From: Tepidamorphus sp.
Lineage (GTDB): Bacteria > Pseudomonadota > Alphaproteobacteria > Rhizobiales > Tepidamorphaceae
Length of the DNA stretch: 64,000 nucleotides
NCBI GenBank assembly: GCA_028280885.1
Contig: JANQKY010000106.1
Coordinates: 1-64,000 of the forward strand
Reading direction: 5' to 3'
Shown: positions 60,675 to 64,000 of the stretch, in pieces
Numbering within the stretch: position 1 is the stretch's first letter
Layout: each line of letters starts with the position of its first letter
Translations under genes and position numbers: made by a program
The notes under the pieces: model-generated
The model's input: the letters and a program-made list of their open reading frames with translations, nothing else
Database searches by the model: none
What the model was told of the DNA's origin: nothing

Positions 60675-60774
60675 TTCCGGAGGCGCGTCTCCGCCCCCAC
60701 CAAGCTCCGATCCTTCCGCGTGCAGGCGCCTGAAACCAGTCCCGTGTTGGCGCGGCCGCCTCCCCGGTGCCCGA

Positions 60775-60960
60775 TTGCCTGGGCTGCGGACACAGTGCTT
60801 CCGCTGCCAGCTCCGCTGGCACCGGGCTCCAACTCGGACGCGGTTGGGCTTAAACGGGATCCGTACTGGCGCGACTGCCGCCCGGCGCTCGGCGGCTTCG
60901 CCTCGCGCGTTCGGCCCTCGAAATGCTGTCGCATTTCGTCCGCCAAAGCGGACCGGGCCT
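60775..60960. repeat. Hairpin-array repeat, copy 3
   Basis: GCCAGC-TCC-GCTGGC (60806-60820), GAAATGC-TGTC-GCATTTC (60920-60937) and GTCCGC-CAAA-GCGGAC (60938-60953), in the same order and with the same linkers (ACCGGGCTCCAA, CGCGCGTTCGG) as at 19150-19232. Compared with that copy, GCCGGC/GCCGGC has become GCCAGC/GCTGGC, a paired change. The 369-bp gap 60675-61043 otherwise shows nothing. Confidence 0.75.
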
Positions 60961-61043
60961 CACCCCCCAACTCGCGTCCACCCGTCATCCGCGTTACGCT
61001 ACGCCATCTAAAACCATCGGGTGTTGAGTTCGGGGGCTTAAGA

Positions 61044-61541
61044 ATGCTGATGATCCGTCTTGCCAAGGTGCTGATGACGGCGATGCTGGCGTGTTTCGCC
61101 GCGCTCGTCGCCTACAACAACATCGTCGACTACGACACCAATTTCGAGTTCGTCCGCAATGTGATGTCGATGAGCTCGGTCCTGCCGGGCAGCGCGCTGA
61201 TGGACCGGGCGATGACCAGCGACGTCGCCTGGCATTTCGCCTATGTCCTGATCATCGCGGCGGAACTGCTGACCGCGCTGTTCCTGGCCTTCGGGGCGCT
61301 GGCGCTGCTGTTCACCATCAACGCGCGGGCCGAGCGGTTCAACGGGGCGAAGGGCTGGATGGTGGTCGGCGCGACGATCGGCTTTGCGCTGTGGTTCTTC
61401 GGCTTCATGGTCATTGCCGGGGAGTATTTCGCCATGTGGCAATCGGAGCAGTGGAACGGACAGGAGGCGGCCTTCCGCTTCTACATAACGCTGATCGCGG
61501 TGACGATCTTCGTGTGCCAGCGGGATGACGATCTTGCCTGA
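61044..61541 (+). CDS. DUF2165 family small integral membrane protein
   Basis: 165 aa from ATG 61044 (GGGGGCTTAA upstream). Four membrane helices: LAKVLMTAMLACFAALVAYNNIVDY, WHFAYVLIIAAELLTALFLAFGALALLFTI, GWMVVGATIGFALWFFGFMVIAGEYFAMW and AFRFYITLIAVTIFVCQ. The N-D-Y-x-x-N and G-E-Y-F-x-M-W-Q-S-x-x-W-N-G segments are DUF2165 hallmarks. Function unknown. Confidence 0.88.
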   Translation: MLMIRLAKVLMTAMLACFAALVAYNNIVDYDTNFEFVRNVMSMSSVLPGSALMDRAMTSDVAWHFAYVLIIAAELLTALFLAFGALALLFTINARAERFNGAKGWMVVGATIGFALWFFGFMVIAGEYFAMWQSEQWNGQEAAFRFYITLIAVTIFVCQRDDDLA

Positions 61542-61725
61542 GACCGATGAAGCGGGAGCTTGGTTGATATGTTAATAAACGGCTTCAGGTGCTTCTCAAT
61601 CTGAATCAACCGGGCCCGATTGTTGAGTCATTTGAATCGCATGCGGGCGGTTCCGAAGGGGGCGATTCAGATACTTAAGACGGTGATTCAGGTCCGAAAC
61701 GTGCCCTTCTCGGGATGGTCCGCCT

Positions 61726-62319
61726 TCAGGGCGTCGGCAGCGTGATCTCCTCGTAGAAGATGGTGATGTTCGATTCGATCTGCTGGCCGCCGACATCGGT
61801 CACCATGTTGCGGAAGGCCGGCTTGCCGGTGTCGGGATCGACCCAGACGGTCGAGCGGGTCACCGATTCCGGGATGCCGGTATCGCCGCCGCCGTTCACC
61901 TGCGTGTGCGCGTATTTCAGATAGTCCTTGCCGTCGCGCGTCTCGGTGCCGCATTCCGGCTCGCTGATGGTCTCGCGGCTGAGCTTGCCGGCGGCGAGCG
62001 ATTTCTCCAGCCAGTCCGGTTCGCGGGTCTGGTAGGGCGTAAGCGCGCCACCGTCGGTCGCCATGTATTCCTGGTTGCCAAGCAGCAGCCACTTTACGCC
62101 CGTCTCCTTAACCTCCTGATAGAAGTGGCTGTAATCCTTGTAGTATTGCACCGTGTGCTGGACCGGCCTGCCGCCCATCAGCATCTCGGTCTCGAGCCGG
62201 AAGTTCGTCTCTTCTTCCGAGGCTTTCATCAGGGCCTGGATATCCTCGCGGCAGCCGGCGAAGGCGGATGCGCCGCCAAGGAGCGTGAATATGAGCGTGG
62301 ACAGCAGGACAACGCGCAT
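61726..62319 (-). CDS. Exported protein of unknown function
   Basis: 197 aa from ATG 62319 (MRVVLLSTLIFTLLGGASAFAGC, signal peptide). The mature part begins with an acidic helix (REDIQALMKASEEETNFRLETEMLMGGRPVQHTVQYYKDYSHFYQEVKE), then TRSTVWVDPDTGKPAFRNMVTDVGGQQIESNITIFYEE, a pattern like periplasmic lipoprotein-sorting or DUF-type beta proteins. Two Cys could pair. No family named. The 184-bp gap before it to the left holds repeated GATTCAG words but no gene. Confidence 0.72.
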   Translation of the reverse strand: MRVVLLSTLIFTLLGGASAFAGCREDIQALMKASEEETNFRLETEMLMGGRPVQHTVQYYKDYSHFYQEVKETGVKWLLLGNQEYMATDGGALTPYQTREPDWLEKSLAAGKLSRETISEPECGTETRDGKDYLKYAHTQVNGGGDTGIPESVTRSTVWVDPDTGKPAFRNMVTDVGGQQIESNITIFYEEITLPTP

Positions 62320-62458
62320 GGGTATCTTCCCTAAAGACAGTTCCTCGTGAACACCTGATAAAAGCCCCGTGCTATGGTCGTGGCAAGACCTGTTTGCCGG
62401 TTGAGTGTTCAGGGTCGCCATAACCAGTGTCGCCGTAACCAGCGATGAGGCCGCAACG

Positions 62459-62926
62459 ATGTCCGACAAGGTGCCCCATTTGCGCGCCGCCCTGCCGCAT
62501 GAGGCGGTCCTGCTCACCGACCTCGTGCTGCGGGCGAAGGCGCATTGGGGCTATGACGAGGCCTTCATGGCCGCCTGCCGGGCCGAACTGACGCTTCAGC
62601 CCGTCCATATCGAGACCGGCTATGTCTGGGTCGCGGAGCAGGGGGGGCGGCTTGCCGGCGTGCTCGAGATCGCGCCGGGCGTGCCGCAGGCCTGTCTGGA
62701 AAAGATGTTCGTCGAACCCGCCTTCATCGGCTTCGGCATCGGCAAGCATCTTTGGGAAAAGGGCGAGGGGCTGGCCAGGGATGCCGGCGCCAGCGAGCTT
62801 GCGCTCGATTCAGACCCTTACGCGGAAGGCTTCTATCTGGCGATGGGCGCGGTCCGCGTCGGCGAGGCGCCGTCGGGCTCGATCCCCGGGCGCGTGTTGC
62901 CGCGGATGGTGAAACGATTGGCCTAA
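62459..62926 (+). CDS. GNAT family N-acetyltransferase
   Basis: 155 aa. ETGYVWVAEQGGRLAGVLEIAP and the acetyl-CoA site LEKMFVEPAFIGFGIGKHLWEKGEGLARDAGASELALDSDPYAEGFYLAMGAVRVGE (motif A, with G-F-G-I-G-K in place of Q/R-x-x-G-x-G/A) define the family. Start at ATG 62459 (MSDKVPH); an upstream in-frame ATG at 62405 lacks a site. Substrate unknown. Lies 139 bp from the divergent exported-protein gene. Confidence 0.87.
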   Translation: MSDKVPHLRAALPHEAVLLTDLVLRAKAHWGYDEAFMAACRAELTLQPVHIETGYVWVAEQGGRLAGVLEIAPGVPQACLEKMFVEPAFIGFGIGKHLWEKGEGLARDAGASELALDSDPYAEGFYLAMGAVRVGEAPSGSIPGRVLPRMVKRLA

Positions 62927-63052
62927 GCCGTTGGCCGAGCGTTTAACCGCTCGGTCAATCAGCCCCTACCGGACCGGTGCGCATCCGTGCTAAGGGGCGG
63001 TTTCCTGACACGTACCCCGCCCGCCATACCCGTTCCTTGAAAGTGACCGCAC

Positions 63053-63952
63053 GTGAAACGCGCCTATCATATCCTCGACGTCTTCACCAACACGCCGCTT
63101 GCCGGCAATCCGCTTGCCGTCGTGCATGACAGCGAGGGGCTTGATGGCGCCCGCATGCAGGCGATCGCGCGGGAGTTCAACCTGTCGGAGACGGTCTTCG
63201 TGATGCCGCCGGACAATCCGGCCCATTCGGCGAAGGTGCGGATCTTCACGCCGACCATCGAACTGCCGTTCGCCGGCCATCCGACGGTCGGCACCGCGAT
63301 CATCCTCGCCAGGCAGCGCTGGGGAACCGGCGAGAACGGCGAGCAGGACGGGCTGGTGGTGCTGGAGGAGGAGGTCGGCCCGGTCCGCGTCGGCGTCGTG
63401 CTCAAGAACGGCGCGTCCTTCGCCGAGTTCGACATCCCGCAGAAGCCGGCCGCGCTCGACGGTGAGACCGACACGGACCTTGCGGCCGCGGCGCTCGGGC
63501 TGGTGCCGACCGAGATCGGCTTCGAGAACCATAAAGCCTGCCGCTATACCGCGGGCGTCGACTATGATTTCGTGCCGGTGCGCGATCTGGCCGTGCTGAA
63601 GCGCATCAGCGTCGATACGCGCACCTTCGACAAGGCCTTCGTGTCGCGCTCGGCCTTTGTCTATACCCGCGAGACGATGTCGACGGAAAGCGCGTTCCAT
63701 GCCCGCATGTTCGCGCCAAGCGACGGCATCGCCGAGGATCCGGCGACGGGATCGGCGGTCGCCGCGTTTGCCGGCGTCGTGCGGCAGTTCGACCAGCCGC
63801 TCGGCGGCGTGCACCAGTACCGCATCGAGCAGGGCCATATCATGGGCCGCCCGAGCCACATCAATCTGGAAATCGACGTGCAGGGCGGCCTGCACGCGGT
63901 GCGCATCGGCGGCGGCGCGGTGGTCGTCGCCGAGGGCGTGATCGACGTGTGA
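63053..63952 (+). CDS. PhzF family isomerase/epimerase-like protein
   Basis: 299 aa with the duplicated diaminopimelate-epimerase-like fold. RAYHILDVFTNTPLAGNPLAVVHDSEGLDGARMQAIAREFNLSETVFVMPP is the PhzF start, with the general acid Glu in NLSETVFV; IFTPTIELPFAGHPTVGTAIIL and DGIAEDPATGSAVAAFAGVV are the other conserved loops. Phenazine synthesis is unlikely since no other phz gene is near; most family members have unknown substrates. The last 48 bp of the window hold nothing recognisable. Confidence 0.92.
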   Translation: MKRAYHILDVFTNTPLAGNPLAVVHDSEGLDGARMQAIAREFNLSETVFVMPPDNPAHSAKVRIFTPTIELPFAGHPTVGTAIILARQRWGTGENGEQDGLVVLEEEVGPVRVGVVLKNGASFAEFDIPQKPAALDGETDTDLAAAALGLVPTEIGFENHKACRYTAGVDYDFVPVRDLAVLKRISVDTRTFDKAFVSRSAFVYTRETMSTESAFHARMFAPSDGIAEDPATGSAVAAFAGVVRQFDQPLGGVHQYRIEQGHIMGRPSHINLEIDVQGGLHAVRIGGGAVVVAEGVIDV

Positions 63953-64000
63953 GCCCGCCGGTATAGCTGTGTGCCGGGTTGTCCGTTACCGTTGCTTTAC

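Overview
The window is high-GC DNA from an alphaproteobacterium, most likely of the order Hyphomicrobiales (Rhizobiales). The evidence is a circularly permuted two-piece tmRNA gene, an alphaproteobacterial SspB, a DUF4169/ribbon-helix-helix pair, and the housekeeping order fumC-sspB-ssrA-thyA-(folA)-hflK-hflC-DUF2065-Do protease-serB-miaA-ilvB-ilvN-ilvC. Low-GC islands interrupt this backbone. Very long antisense open frames are common at this GC content and were ignored.

Bases 1-14,950 form a catabolic accessory region. A TAXI-type TRAP transporter (binding protein plus fused DctQM permease) and an FAD-linked oxidase lie on the minus strand. A MarR regulator separates them from a plus-strand operon of class I aminotransferase, ThDP-dependent lyase and formylglycine-type sulfatase. 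A TGATAAG(T/G)CAT box recurs in both intergenic regions around the MarR gene. Next comes a homoprotocatechuate meta-cleavage operon (hpaF-hpaE-hpaD-second ring-cleavage dioxygenase-hpaG-hpaH) divergent from hpaR, with a promoter overlapped by paired GTTAAC sites. A speculative reading is import and breakdown of a sulfated aromatic amino acid, feeding the hpa pathway.

Bases 15,548-18,812 are a 3.25-kb IS1-family transposon with perfect 19-bp terminal inverted repeats and an 8-bp target duplication. It carries, besides its transposase, a HigB-type toxin, a HigA/ImmA-type antitoxin-peptidase, a 163-aa partner and a small basic protein. It is followed by arrays of short hairpins and prfC.

Bases 20,844-34,500 hold a Tat-secreted phosphotriesterase-like gene broken by a 13-bp tandem duplication, an AraC regulator, two divergent ClC proteins (one channel-like at the inner glutamate), a GFA-family protein, a thioesterase, a D-lactate-dehydrogenase-like flavoprotein and a giant AsmA-like protein.

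Bases 34,500-59,600 are the conserved backbone. Native folA survives only as its first 18 or so codons. A low-GC, C-terminally extended DHFR on the opposite strand seems to replace it, followed by class III alcohol dehydrogenase. serB and miaA have overlapping divergent start codons. ilvB is preceded by a promoter, a leader peptide containing Val-Leu-Ile-Val and a terminator: an attenuator. A class D beta-lactamase and a glutathione S-transferase sit between ilvB and ilvN on the same strand. folP-folB-folK and ilvC follow.

Bases 59,600-64,000 carry a papain-like protease without a signal peptide, a DUF2165 membrane protein, an exported protein of unknown function, a GNAT acetyltransferase and a PhzF-family protein. 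Three dispersed repeat families occupy the larger intergenic gaps. No rRNA, tRNA or CRISPR array was seen.
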